DNA from: Epiperipatus broadwayi
Lineage: Eukaryota; Onychophora; Udeonychophora; Euonychophora; Peripatidae
DNA length: 64,000 nt
Assembly: GCA_028023455.1 (NCBI GenBank)
Contig: JAQFVV010006221.1
Location: forward strand, 5,315,011-5,379,010
Direction of reading: 5' to 3'
Shown one piece after another: positions 34,626-45,650 of the stretch. How positions within the stretch are numbered: the stretch's first letter is position 1; the number at the start of each line of letters is the position of its first letter. Under the pieces are notes generated by a model. It searched no databases. It saw nothing but the letters and a program-made list of their open reading frames with translations, and was not told the DNA's origin. The translations under genes and the position numbers were made by a program.

Positions 34626-35206
34626 CTAGATGCTTCTTCTTCGACCAGATGTCGTTTTTTTAGGTCTAATATTGGAGGGCTCACTGTGTGTTTTCATTGG
34701 TTTTTGACCATTGCTGCTGCTTTTATTTTTTGCCCTAGATGTTACTGGCTTTCTCCGCACCCTTTTTCTTTTAGGTCCACCTTGGCTACTACTTCTGCTT
34801 CTCTTTCTTTTCCCATTTGTCTTCGTTTTTTTTTTTTTTTGACCTCCTCTTCCTTCTTTTTCTTGCTGGTTTCTTTTGCCTTTTTCTTGCTGGTTTCTTT
34901 TGCCTTTTTTTATTACCTTTTTTTTTCCCAGTGCTCTTATTGTTCCTTTTTTGCATAGTTGGTCTATCCGTCATAAAATAACGTCCATCTACAATCACAA
35001 TTAAGTTTTTTTTTCAAGCATTTTGTTAATGCGAGATGTAAGAGTTCTTTTAATTCCTCATCTGGTTCTTCAAATTCATATTTTTGTTTAAAATTTTGTA
35101 GAATTGTGCAAAATTTGCACCCGTTATAATATTTTATGATACTTTTGACATGTTCTTCAGCAGACAGTTTTTTAGGATGGCTCATATTTTTTAACTTGTT
35201 TTGCAT
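34626..35206 (-). CDS. Linker-histone-like basic nuclear protein (two homopolymer frameshifts)
   Basis: Read on the minus strand from ATG 35206 (or the ATG at 35185, which gives MSHPKKL), the sequence encodes a compact domain followed by a long Lys/Arg/Ser tail, ending at TAG 34626-34628. The N-terminal part (EEHVKSIIKYYNGCKFCTIL, then the helix ELKELLHLALTKCLKK, then a hairpin LIVIVDGRYFMTD) fits a winged-helix linker-histone fold. The tail has a duplicated KRQKKPARKR-type unit from a 24-bp DNA repeat, then SRSSSQGGPKRKR and RPKKTTSGRRRS. Two one-base excesses, one in a 9-A run (35006-35014) and one in a 15-A run (34826-34840), split the frame. Reading past them gives 192 residues without a stop. 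Since the only faults sit in homopolymers, assembly error is as likely as pseudogenization. It would compact chromatin, perhaps in germ cells. A protamine-like or unrelated basic protein is the alternative. It has no intron and no obvious transposon ends. Confidence 0.6.
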
Positions 35207-35793
35207 AATTTTTTACTTTAACACGAATTTTTTTAAAAAATTTACTTCACCTTTGATTGGGGTGTCTGAAAGCGCTAAGCCATATAACTTGTAATAAGAG
35301 TGAATCAAGCTTCACTTTTTTGCGTAAAGCGCAATAAACTATTTACCATAGTGTACTATGGTTTACCATACTGTACTAATATAAGATGTATTCGATAGCG
35401 ATGATCAGGCAGACAAGAGTACGATCCAGGAAATAGCTTGGCAGCCGTTCGTTAAGGGAAAGAAAAGAAAATTTAGTTTAGAACAAAATTTATAGTTCTA
35501 TTATGACGTAAATAATACTTGAAAACATGCATAACTACATACAAAATATTTCATTCCTTATTTATTATAGATGGGATTAAAATATTAATACATTATAATA
35601 AAAATATATATCTTTAAAATTAAAAACATTCTAATTTTTTTTTTTAAAAAATTATTTTAAGTCAGCAATAAGTGAATAAATTATTACATAGAAATTACCT
35701 TTGATGTAGCTTGAAAGAATAAAATATCGAAGATTGATATTTATGAAAAAAAAGTAATTAAAAAAAAAAGTAGAAATAAATTATATTGCCTTT
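35207..35793. other. Upstream flank of basic-protein gene
   Basis: On the minus strand a CCAAT-type box (CACCCCAATCAAAGG, about 35250-35264) lies some 45-60 bp before the ATG. An interrupted palindrome CCATAGTGTACTATGG is at about 35346-35361. No clear TATA box was seen at normal spacing, and 35470-35790 is plain AT-rich DNA. Confidence 0.35.
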
Positions 35794-35875
35794 TGCTGTG
35801 TCCTATGAGGAGCAAGTAAATAATTGACAAAGGCTGAATTGAAAAGGTCAGCTATTAGTTTAATATAAATAACAT
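35794..35875 (-). repeat. Fragment of solo-LTR family
   Basis: TGCTGTGTCCTATGAGGAGC and the following GTAAATAATTGACAAAGGC match 4024-4100 (the LTR's left terminus). Only about 80 bp remain. Confidence 0.7.
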
Positions 35876-36395
35876 ACTAGTATTTATGCTGTACCGCTAA
35901 TCAAGAACTACATATTGTAATAATTTTTTGTCTAAATTATTAAAATAAAAATGTCATAAACGTAAAGATTTTAAAATTAAAGTTCTAATAAATAAAAAAT
36001 CACTGCAGAATCAAGTATCAATAAATGATTAAAATAAGCTTCGTCAAAAGAAATGTTTAAAATATGTGACTTTATTTAAAGAAAAGTTCACTAATTAATT
36101 AAAACAAGATATTTAAATTCCCCTCCCTCCGATTCTAATTTGTTTTTTATTATTATTATTTCAAAATTGGTATGTAGAAAATTACATAGACTATGAATAA
36201 AGTTTTTTTAAGGTATTTAGAAATTTAGAGTTTTATTGAAAGAAAATCAGTACTTGAGTATAAATCCTGCCATATAGAAGAGATAGGAGACTTTTCACAC
36301 CTGCTGTAATAATCGTGTCAAATTGAAAGAAAATAAACTATGCGATGTATATTGAAAAAGGTTTGAAAAGATTATTTAGATTTTTCAAAACATGC
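35876..36395. other. Intergenic AT-rich DNA
   Basis: Nothing recognised beyond poly-A and ATT runs. Confidence 0.4.
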
Positions 36396-36515
36396 TTTGA
36401 TTGTTATTATTTTGCGTTATTTATATTTTTCAATGATTTCAAATCCAAAACTTACTTTGATTGTTATTATTTTGCCTTATTTATGGTTATCAGTTGCAAA
36501 AACGTTGTCTTTTTC
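36396..36515 (+). repeat. 60-bp tandem duplication
   Basis: TTTGATTGTTATTATTTTGC starts at 36396 and again at 36456. The second halves of the two units have diverged. Confidence 0.7.
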
Positions 36516-36769
36516 AAAACGTGTTTGGAAAATATCTGTTTGTTTTTTTGAAAACGGACTTTCATTATTATTCTTTTTTTGTGTTCAGTTCATTTGATTT
36601 AAATTTAATAAGTGTAAATAGTTTTCTATTTTGATTTTGTTTTCATAATTTCATTAAGTAATGAGTGTGTGTGTTGGGGGGGGGTTGTATTTGAAAGTAG
36701 TCCAAAATGATGAAAATTTGGAAGCTGCCCATTACCAAATTGAATGCCTTCGTTGTTTTATTGTTCTGT

Positions 36770-37190
36770 TTGGTGTATTTATCAAAAAGTATAGATTGAT
36801 GTGTATTTTTCTACATTTTTTCCGACTTTATGAAAAGCGGTAATTAATAAAAGTCTTATAATTTATATTTCTTTACTATTTTGAATTATTTGATTTGTTT
36901 ACTATTTTTTGTTTTGTTTTGTGTATTTACAAAAAAGGTTGAATAATATTTATCTAAACTTTTTTTTCTGCCTACATAAAAAGCGGTAATGAAATTGTTA
37001 GAATTTCTTTTTTGTGGAGAATTCTTTGTTTTGTTTTGCGAATTTACATAAAAAAGTATAGGTTGATGAATATTTTTCTCCAATTTTTTTTTCACCCCTG
37101 CATGAAAAGTGCTAATAAAAAACTCTTATAATTTATATTTCTTTATCGTTCCGAATTATTGGTTTTGTTTTGTTTACTTTTTTTTTTTAA
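36770..37190 (+). repeat. Degenerate tandem repeat, about 130-150 bp units
   Basis: Three imperfect units share the phrases TTTACAAAAAAG with TTGA, a T-rich run, CATRAAAAGCGGTAAT, and ATAATTTATATTTCTTTA. Small open frames across the block are by-products. Confidence 0.55.
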
Positions 37191-37321
37191 TGGAAAAATT
37201 CCGTTTCTTGGTATTTTTCTGGAAAGATCTCGAAATACTTTGCAAGCATTTTGGCAGGAAAATTTTCACTTGGTGCGTCCATTTTCTGTGGTAACGTGAA
37301 ATTTGAATTGGGTTTTTTTAA

Positions 37322-37637
37322 GCACGATTAATTCTTGTTATTTATTGCAGTTTAAGTAGCGTGGTGAATATTTTACCTGTGTTTGTAAGTATTATTTACA
37401 AAAAATATATAATTTAGTGATTGTTTTATTGGAAAGTAATGTACATTGGGGAGTTGATTCAATCTATTTTCACCGGGGGGGGGGGGCAGATAAAATATAG
37501 TTTTTATGGTTTGCAATGTTGTTTTAATTAGACCTCTATTTTCGTCAATTTGGTTGTTTGAACGCGATTAATTCCTTTATTTATTGCAGTGAAAAGTAGC
37601 ATACGGGTATATTTTATCTGTTTTATAAATCAGTATT
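37322..37637 (+). repeat. About 240-bp tandem unit split by an insertion
   Basis: The phrase GATTAATTC followed by TTATTTATTGCAGT occurs at about 37325 and 37565. The second unit is interrupted at CAGTATTAT and resumes at about 38812 with AATATTATGTG, ATAATTTAGTGATTGT and GGGGAGTTGATTC (the first copy of this run is at about 37413-37460). The array 37640-38806 is therefore inserted into the second unit. Confidence 0.6.
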
Positions 37638-37639
37638 AT

Positions 37640-38806
37640 AATAACGTGAAAGCTAAACACTTTCAAACAGATACGCTTTAAACATGCTTACGTGAAAGCC
37701 AATCAGATGGAATAATTCAATCACGTGGGACTCTCAATTCCAAAACACAAGCCAGAACTATTAGAAAAAGATGGGACCCCATCTCAATCTATGCCTCAAT
37801 TTTATTTAAATAAGCCAGACTCAAGCATTTTGAACTAAGAGTGTGAAGCTAAATACCTTCACATTTAATCCACTTAATATTATATATATAAATTAACAAC
37901 GCGAAATCGTCTGATTTACAACGAAGCAATATTTTTAAATCTAATGAAATGATATTAATAAATGTAAATAAATCAAATTTTAAGTGTAAACAGATAATAT
38001 TGTAATAACGTGAAAGCTAAACACTTTCAAACAGATACGCTTTAAACATGCTTACGTGAAAGCCAATCAGATGGAATAATTCAATCACGTGGGACTCTCA
38101 ATTCTAAAACACAAGCCAGAACTATTAGAAAAAGATGGGACCCCATCTCAATCTATGCCTCAATTTTATTTAAATAAACCAGACTCAAGCATTTTGAACT
38201 AAGAGTGTGAAGCTAAATACCTTCACATTTAATCCACTAAATATTATATATATAAATTAACAACGCGAAATCGTCTGATTTACAACAAAGCAATATTTTT
38301 TAAATCTAATGAAATGATATTAATAAATGTAAATAAATCAAATTTTAAGCGTAAACAGATAATATTGTAATAACATGAAAGCTAAACACTTTCAAACAGA
38401 TACGCTTTAAACATGCTTACGTGAAAGCCAATCAGATTTATTTACATTTATTAATATCATTTCATTAGATTTAAAAATATTGCTTCGTTGTAAATCAGAC
38501 GATTTTGCGTTGTTAATTTATATATATAATATTTAGTGGATTAAATGTGAAGGTATTTAGCTTCACACTCTTAGTTCAAAATGCTTGAGTCTGGCTTATT
38601 TAAATAAAATTGAGGCATAGATTGAGATGGGGTCCCATCTTTTTCTAATAGTTCTGGCTTGTGTTTTAGAATTGAGAGTCCCACGTGATTGAATTATTCC
38701 ATCTGATTGGCTTTCATGTAAGCATGTTTAAAGCGTATCTGTTTGAAAGTGTTTAGCTTTCACGTTATTACAATATTATCTGTTTACGCTTAAAATTTGA
38801 TTTATT
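37640..38806. repeat. 365-bp tandem units ending in an inverted copy
   Basis: Two direct copies start AATAACGTGAAAGCTAAAC at 37640 and 38004. A third starts at 38369, runs only about 69 bp, and flips at 38438 into a complete reverse-complement copy that reaches about 38806. Copies are nearly identical. The block can fold into a hairpin of several hundred bp. No ORF is conserved. It behaves as a small satellite or fold-back element. Confidence 0.88.
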
Positions 38807-39015
38807 TAAATCAATATTATGTGAACGCAATTATAATTTAGTGATTGTATGTAAAATTAACATTGGGGAGTTGATTCGATATACTTTCACCAGGGTGTAG
38901 TCTTTAAAGATATAAAATTTATGTTTTAAAGTGTTGTTTGAATATTACTGCTGCAAATCATGTATATGTTTACAATTTTTTAGTGTGTGTTAATTTTAGT
39001 CCTGCAATACGCTAT

Positions 39016-39238
39016 TTGACTTGCTGGAACTTTTCATATTCGTATCAACCTTCCGATAACTTTGTAATTCTTTGCAAAAATATCATGTACAAGATCATCC
39101 ATGTACAAGTTACTTTTTGCACAAAAAAATCTGACCCAAAATATCGTGTACAAGATCCGTGTAGACATTATTTTGGTCAGATCACAAAATTTACAAAGTT
39201 ATTAGCGTATTGATACGAATGTGAAAAGGCCAGCTTGT
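39016..39238. mobile_element. Small palindromic MITE-like element
   Basis: The left arm GACTTGCTGGAACTTTTCAT and the right arm GTGAAAAGGCCAGCTTGTC are near reverse complements. Inner blocks TTCGTATCAA/TTGATACGAA and AACTTTGTAA/TTACAAAGTT also pair. The 91-codon frame across it is a by-product of the repeat. Confidence 0.6.
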
Positions 39239-40130
39239 CTAATAGCATATGCAGGATTAGTACTCAAATACCGAAAAGGTAAACTATTAAAGAAAAAAAA
39301 GAAATCTTAAAAACTAAAAATCTCTCTTTCCATTTATTTAAGAATGAGGGATGTGTGTATAAAGTAATGTTGATTTTAAATACATAAAGAAAATAAAACG
39401 TGCATGTTTAAAAAAAAGAAAAAAATGAAGGTTGATGAATAAAGGAAAGCTCACAATATAACGTTTAAAACTCAAAGATTGCATATACTTACAAGCTGCA
39501 TAGGAATGGGATTATCAATGACTACCAATTAATTAAAATCCATAAACAACAATACTAAATAAAAATGTAAATCAGACGAAAATTAATTAATTAAAATACA
39601 TCATCCAAAATTTGATCAACCTAATCAGTGGACAGCAGATTTAAAATTAATTAAAAAGATATGTACAACAAGATGGCATCACATAAATAGGAATGAAATT
39701 TTGTTATCAGTCATTCACATATTGAGATTCACTCACCTATCTAGACTCTTATTCTGATTCATGAGTTTAAATAAATACCACGCTGAGCTAAGCAAAGTCA
39801 GAGCATGTGACCGAGTTTTAGCCTTCATCTGCAAGAACATCAGCAGTCTGCCCGATAGAAGCAATGCCAGTCTAATAATTTGCAGTCTCCAAGAATATCT
39901 ACCTGCCTAAAGTAAGATGCAACCTGGAACCACAATTGTCAGGACACCAGCAACTTAAATCCAACCGGTTGGTAGACTACATGCAGCAAGAGAAAGCAAA
40001 AGCCATTTATCTCAGAGAGACTTTCAAAATCCTATTGGTAATAACATTTTCTTATCCCCATTCCTGATTTTTTTATATTAGTCTATAAGTAGCCATTGCA
40101 ATCTTTGAGTATCTCCACAGAGTTCAGTAT
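39239..40130. other. Intergenic DNA with a GC-richer stretch
   Basis: From about 39770 to 40040 the base composition rises (for example AGCAAAGTCAGAGCATGTGA and GACTACATGCAGCAAGAG) and AT runs vanish. Short frames are open but break, and none is recognised. It could be an untranslated exon, an LTR piece or an unlisted repeat. An AATAAA lies near 40130. Confidence 0.35.
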
Positions 40131-43100
40131 AATAAATGAACTCTATAGCCATCATATAATGAACTATAGTATGTGCGGGTTTACATGTTTTCTACTGTAA
40201 CAAATAAATAGTTACAGAGCTTTCAGGTCATGAAATGATTAGTTTATAAGTCCGAGTTTGTGTGCATTCCATATACACAGTGTTATGATTGTATATTTTT
40301 TATATAATTAAGAGTGTGTGTAGCTATCATATATGAAATTATTGTTTATTTAATTAAAAATTTATAAAATTAGTTTACAAATTATAGTAAACATTTTAGT
40401 TAAAATAAAGTATTTGTCTATCAATTACTGTCAGTCAATTCTTTTACTAATACCACTAATTAGAGCAGTTTATTATTGAAGCAATCAATCTTAGCTTAAG
40501 ATTGAGTTTCATGGTTCTATCCACTTACCAAGTACTAACATATGTTCAAACCTTATGTTCCATCCCACTCCTTTAGTCGTGTTGTATATACATTTCATAT
40601 ATATTTCTGAAAAGCGAGCCTAAAAATTATAAATTTTAACTTTTCAATAACAATTTTTTTATTATTAATTCTTTTTTATTAAAGTACATAGGTGTGGCTC
40701 AGATATATATATATTATAGGAGCAAACATACTAACAAAATATTAATTGTATAAATATTTTATTATGCAATATTTATAAAAAAAATAATTTTTAAATTATT
40801 TTTTAATTAAACTGTATATTTTTGTAAAATCCACGATGGAAGATGCAACTGTTAATTGTCCAAAAATAATTAAAGGGGTGGAAATATAATATTGTCTTAG
40901 TCTTGGGAAGGAATTTTAATTAAAGCTTTTACTAAAAATAAAAATGGGGATTAAGATTAAGATTATACTTTTGTTATAAACATTTTTGTCAAAACTACTT
41001 CCAATCTGGAAATAGATTTGAATACATTTTTGGAGCATTATCTAATAATTGAATCTCCAAGAACAATGGACAAAAAAACTTAAGACTTTGTTAGATTTGA
41101 ACTAGATATAAGAAATTAAAAGCATTCCACAAATAACTGAGCAGAATATAAAATGGGCTGATTTTGAACACCAGAGAAGAGCTATTATTGAGAGAACTGT
41201 ATTGCCACTAGACTCCACACTGCTGTGAAATTTAAAATAATGATAGAGTTGAAAGCCAATCACTTTTCCCAACCCTTGGGGTCATCTTTCACTGCCATAT
41301 CATCCTGCTGTCTTAGAATAAAGGAAAAGTCTAATCTGAGAACTTTGGAATGCTGAGTATAAGGTTGCTGTCAAATAAATCTAGCTTGCCTAACTAATCT
41401 CAATCCCTACTATCAAGATTTCTTATAATATATTGTTTAATCTCACCTCTGTCTAATATATAAATATAAATTGCTCTCAAATAATTTTATAAATCTAATC
41501 ATATTTCTCATACACTCTAACTTTCTTTAACTTTGGTGTGGTCATTTATATGTATTTATCATCAGATTTTTATATCTCTGTTGTTGTTATTAATATGCCA
41601 ATATCAAGCAACCTGATGAGCTTAATTTCTAAAATTTTTTCTTTCCTCTTTTAATTAAACCTCCATAAATTAAGGTTATTAACGTCCCCTCAGAACATAA
41701 TGTATTATTAATTAATACACTCGCTAGATTGTTTTTACGAGTCAACATTTTATTTTGTATTTATTATAAAAAATTTGTTATTTGTTCAACTGCAAGTAGA
41801 ATGAAGTAATTCTATCTGGGGTAAATCCATCACTTAAGGCTAATTAACACTCTGAAATATTTTAAAATGTTATTTATTCAATTCTGAAAAGTGACCTATT
41901 ATTTTGTTTTCGACATACTACTACTTTTATTTTATTTTTCATACTCTTAAAATTTCAAATACTTAAATTTTCCAGTTATTATAAAATCCATGAAGGTGGG
42001 ATTGAATCTTCTTTTATATAGCTGAAAAGGAAGGAGGTAAATTTTAATGTATATTTTACTAAATAAAATCTTGTATACATATATATTATAGTGGCATAGT
42101 GTATTACTTGTATAATAAACTATAGCACTCAAACAAGGGTCATTTATTTTAGAGCAGTAAAACCTATTCCATGTCGTTAGTGACATTTATCCATACTGCG
42201 TTACTGACATTCGGCTGATCTTTGTGAATATATATTACATGCTTCTAGTCTGGGGGTTGCAATGAGTTTGAACCCATAGATTTTCTTCATTTTCTGTCCT
42301 GTAGATAGTTGAGCTTCCCAGGACCACCCTTCATATAAAAATTTTCCGTGCATTGGTGATTCCAGTATGCCTGGGCCGTGCCAGAACTAATCTCATCTCT
42401 CTAAACACTGCCCTAAAATGGGGTCTTAGATTTCATTTTTGTCCTGAAGCATGACCTTTTCCTCTTATTTCTTCACCATTATATCAGTATCACCACTTCT
42501 TAGATTATTAACTTTTTGCCTTATGACCTAATTTTAATGCTGTAATAATATTAAAATTGCGCTTTGCTCAAAAATAAATATAAATGCTGAATATCACTAG
42601 TTTTATTAGTTAATGTTATTTCAGTCTTATTATACAATCCCAACCATCGTAATTTATTATTTCAGTACTTACGACTATCTGCCTTGGGGAAAATCAAGTA
42701 TTCTATCCTTTAAATGTTAATTAAAAGAATTTTCAATAAATATTTTGTCATATAATCAAATATAATTTTCCAAATGTATTTTATGTACTTTCACGACCGC
42801 AATGTGAAAATAGTTTTTCTTATATATGTAATGAATCCCAGAATGCTCCCTAAAATAATGTTAGTTACCACTTTTCAGAACCGTAAACCAAAGTGTTTAT
42901 AGCAATCTTACATAATCTTTTTAATAATTGATTGGCATCTTAATACCAGATTCACCAAAGATGTGTGTTTATGTATATGTTATTTAATCAAGTAAAGAGC
43001 ATATGAGAAATAATAGCATGAATGATAACTTGTAATTATCTACCACTTAGTAGATCGCTCATCCACACACACATTAATGTATATAATTAATTCATTATAT

Positions 43101-44019
43101 TAAACTTTTTATTGTCTAACTTGTTTGAGTAGTTTGAATTTCTTTTTCTCCATGTCCACACATACAACCATGTGCATGCCTATGTTAGTTAAGTTATAAT
43201 GTGATTAATGTCTCATTGTCTTCTCCACTCTGCTAGTGGGCTGGACATTGAATTAAATCCTCATGTACCATCATTGTATGTTATTCATTAGGTATTCGAT
43301 CTGGAACTTATGGAATGGTTCGAATCCAGGTTAGTCGCTGATCTAAATATTGGGCTTAACTGGGTTTGAAGTACATTTCATTGAGTTCCAGCTCTTGTTA
43401 GATGGATCAACATCTTTTGACCGGTACATTATATTACTTTTTTGATTGAGCTAGTTGGGATATTCAGGCGCTGAGTTAGTAGCTGTCATCCAGGGTTCGT
43501 TAGTTACTTTTTGTAATTAACTGGTGCTTGAAGTTTACTTCAAAACAAATAAAGTACTTTGAAAGACAGGGTTTGAATTCAGCAGTTGATAAGTTCTGTA
43601 ACCTGGAAATAAGGCTAGGTTATACCTTGTGTAATCTCAGTCTGGCTACAGGTATCTTTGGTATTGTGATTTTCTTGTCTGAGGAATCGAATGCCGTAAT
43701 ATTTAAATTGCAGCTGGAGTAGATTGAATTTATAATAACTGATTTGACATATTTTATATAAAAGTAAACCATCTGTTTACAATTTTATTTTATTAAAGAA
43801 ACAAAACAAGTTGTTTTTTTTCACAATATTTTATTAAAAGTATTTTCAATCTTTTTCTTATTCGATCTAACTCTCATCCGGTTCAATACATATATACTAT
43901 GACCGAGTGTTTTCACACTTGCTCCAATTGCTTACTTTAGCTTAGCAAATTTTTATGTTTATTTGATTTTTTAAAAAAAATAGTTAACTCGTAAATAAAA
44001 TGTATAATAAACAAAAGTC
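40131..44019. other. Intergenic DNA
   Basis: No gene was recognised in 3.9 kb. GC-richer patches at 41120-41350, 42200-42480 and 43200-43720 have no family motif. A perfect Pol III B-box-like GGTTCGAATCC stands at 43318-43328 without a matching A box. The 64-codon frame at 43528-43722 is not recognised. Confidence 0.4.
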
Positions 44020-44023
44020 TTAA

Positions 44024-44174
44024 AACAGGCAAAACTCTCCATACAGTATTGCCACTCTGCAAGCCAGAATAATCAATCGATGCCAGAAGGGTTATGCATA
44101 AAATCCCCATCTAGTGCCTACTCATCCAATGTCCCCAGACTAGTTTCCAACTTGAGTGGCAAGTTTTGCCTGTT
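44024..44174. mobile_element. MITE with AACAGG ends, copy 2 (internally deleted)
   Basis: The ends AACAGGCAAAACTCTCC and GTTTTGCCTGTT are inverted and flanked by TTAA (44020-44023 and 44175-44178). The blocks CGATGCCAGAAGG and TAAAATCCCCATCTAGTG match the copy at 14156. It lacks most of the centre of that copy. Confidence 0.65.
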
Positions 44175-44443
44175 TTAATAACAGTTATAAGCAAGCATAA
44201 GAAATGGTGATCATGTATAATACTTTAATACAGCCTGCATGTAAAGCAGATGTATTACTTTTATTTTTAAATTTCTTTCAATAATTGCATTTATTAATAA
44301 AATAACCATATTATATTACTATGTGTGCCAGAAAATAATATTTTGATAGTTAGGTTTATGAAACAGAGGAGAGTAGAGAATATAACATTAGTTTAAAATT
44401 AGCTTCTGTTAATTTTTAAAATAAGAGAATAAAAAATAGTCTT

Positions 44444-44550
44444 GCATTGGTGGTCGAGAGGTCAGCGCGACTGCCTTGCATTTTCAGGCAGTTGCCCGGG
44501 TTGCGGGTTCGCGTCCCGGCCGATGCTATGACACATAAAAAAAAAAAAAA
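44444..44550 (+). mobile_element. tRNA-derived SINE, copy 1
   Basis: The head folds like a tRNA: GCATTGG pairs with CCGATGC as acceptor stem. An A-box-like TGGTCGAGAGGTC and a B box GGTTCGCGTCCC (the internal Pol III promoter) are present. The anticodon loop is too long and the variable region is extended. It is followed by TATGACACAT and a 14-A tail, so it is a retroposed SINE and not a tRNA gene. The reverse-orientation copy at 50493 shares head and TATGACACAT. Confidence 0.85.
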
Positions 44551-45097
44551 TTAGTTTATTATAAGACAGCTTTAAATTTATTAAAGTTACTTTAATATTA
44601 AATATCTTTAAATATTTCATTTGATCATTATTATAAGTGATCATTAGTTATTTAAAAGCAATTATTAATAGATTAGGTTAAAGTTTGGAACATTGTTTCC
44701 TTTTGTTCAAATATGTGGGTGTGCGCATGAATGCAGGGAAATTATGTTTTATAATTGCTAAAGTAATTTATTTTGAATTATTTAAACTCAATTTAGAAAT
44801 ATAAGCAAATAATTGTAATAACGGTTTAAATAATTTAGTTAATAAATAATTAGTCATTTAAACTTTAGACAAGATATATCTTTAAGGTAATTCAGGTAAA
44901 TAAATGTTGTGATTATTTTTAATGTAATATTTTTTTATATAAGAAAACTTTATTAACTTTATTCCAAATTAAGTTTGTTAAATCACCAGTCTTTTTTTAA
45001 AAAAATATCTAGATGATGTCACTAATAGATTGAATTGGCTTCTGATTTAGTTTAAAAAAATAAATGGTAAATATATATATAACAGTTTTTGTTGATT
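44551..45097. other. Intergenic AT-rich DNA
   Basis: No gene or repeat could be supported. Confidence 0.4.
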
Positions 45098-45105
45098 GGA
45101 TATTT

Positions 45106-45642
45106 GGTACTTGTGTATAATTCAACCGATGATGTATTACCCTGAAGGCATATCACTCTAATCTTGCGATTTTTAAGATAACGTCTCCAAGTGATTTGCG
45201 GACACATGTAATCGCTAAAATGTGTCCGCAGATCACGTGAACACGGTACGTTAAAAAACGCAACATTAGACCAATATGCCTTCAGGGTAATACGTCATCG
45301 GTTGATCACGTGGTAAAAAATAAAAAAAACATGGCAAAAATATAAAAATTTAAAAAAAAATTAAACATAAAAAAAATAAAAAAAATTAACAGCTCAAAAA
45401 AGTAACCGTGATGCCGTGGATAGCAAAATCGCAATAGACAGAAAAATCAAAAAATTTCCCAAACCTCTCTACGAATTTTAAATCTCGCGGGTGGAAAAAA
45501 AAAAAAAATTGACTCTCTGATGGATTAATCACGCCAGTCACTTGGTTACCATGACAATGTTGTCATGCAAAAAACATCGATGTCTACTGGAAGGGAAATC
45601 GGTAAGTCAAAAATGTCATCGGTTGAATTATTCACAAGTACC
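45106..45642. mobile_element. 537-bp element with GGTACTTGTG ends and inner hairpin
   Basis: The terminal inverted repeats are GGTACTTGTGTATAATTCAA and TTGAATTATTCACAAGTACC. Flanks GGATATTT (45098-45105) and GGATAGGT (45643-45650) match at 6 of 8 positions. Inside, 45122-45305 is itself a near-perfect hairpin: ACCCTGAAGGCATAT with ATATGCCTTCAGGGT, and TGCGGACACA with TGTGTCCGCA around a short loop. There is no ORF. The ends resemble those of 12769-13603. Confidence 0.78.
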
Positions 45643-45650
45643 GGATAGGT

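Noticed and set aside
34463-34958. Frames at 34463-34684 (minus) and 34584-34958 (plus)
   Set aside because: The plus frame is the complement of the basic protein's Lys/Arg tail (hence Ser/Phe/Leu-rich), and the minus frame overlaps its 3' end without any motif.
37640-38806. CRISPR-like array
   Set aside because: Units are 365 bp with no repeat-spacer structure, and the genome context is eukaryotic.
43318-43328. Second tRNA or SINE at a perfect GGTTCGAATCC
   Set aside because: There is no A box at proper distance, no acceptor-stem pairing and no tail.
44444-44527. Genuine tRNA gene
   Set aside because: The anticodon loop is too long, an A tail and TATGACACAT body follow, and a second dispersed copy has a target duplication: it is a SINE.
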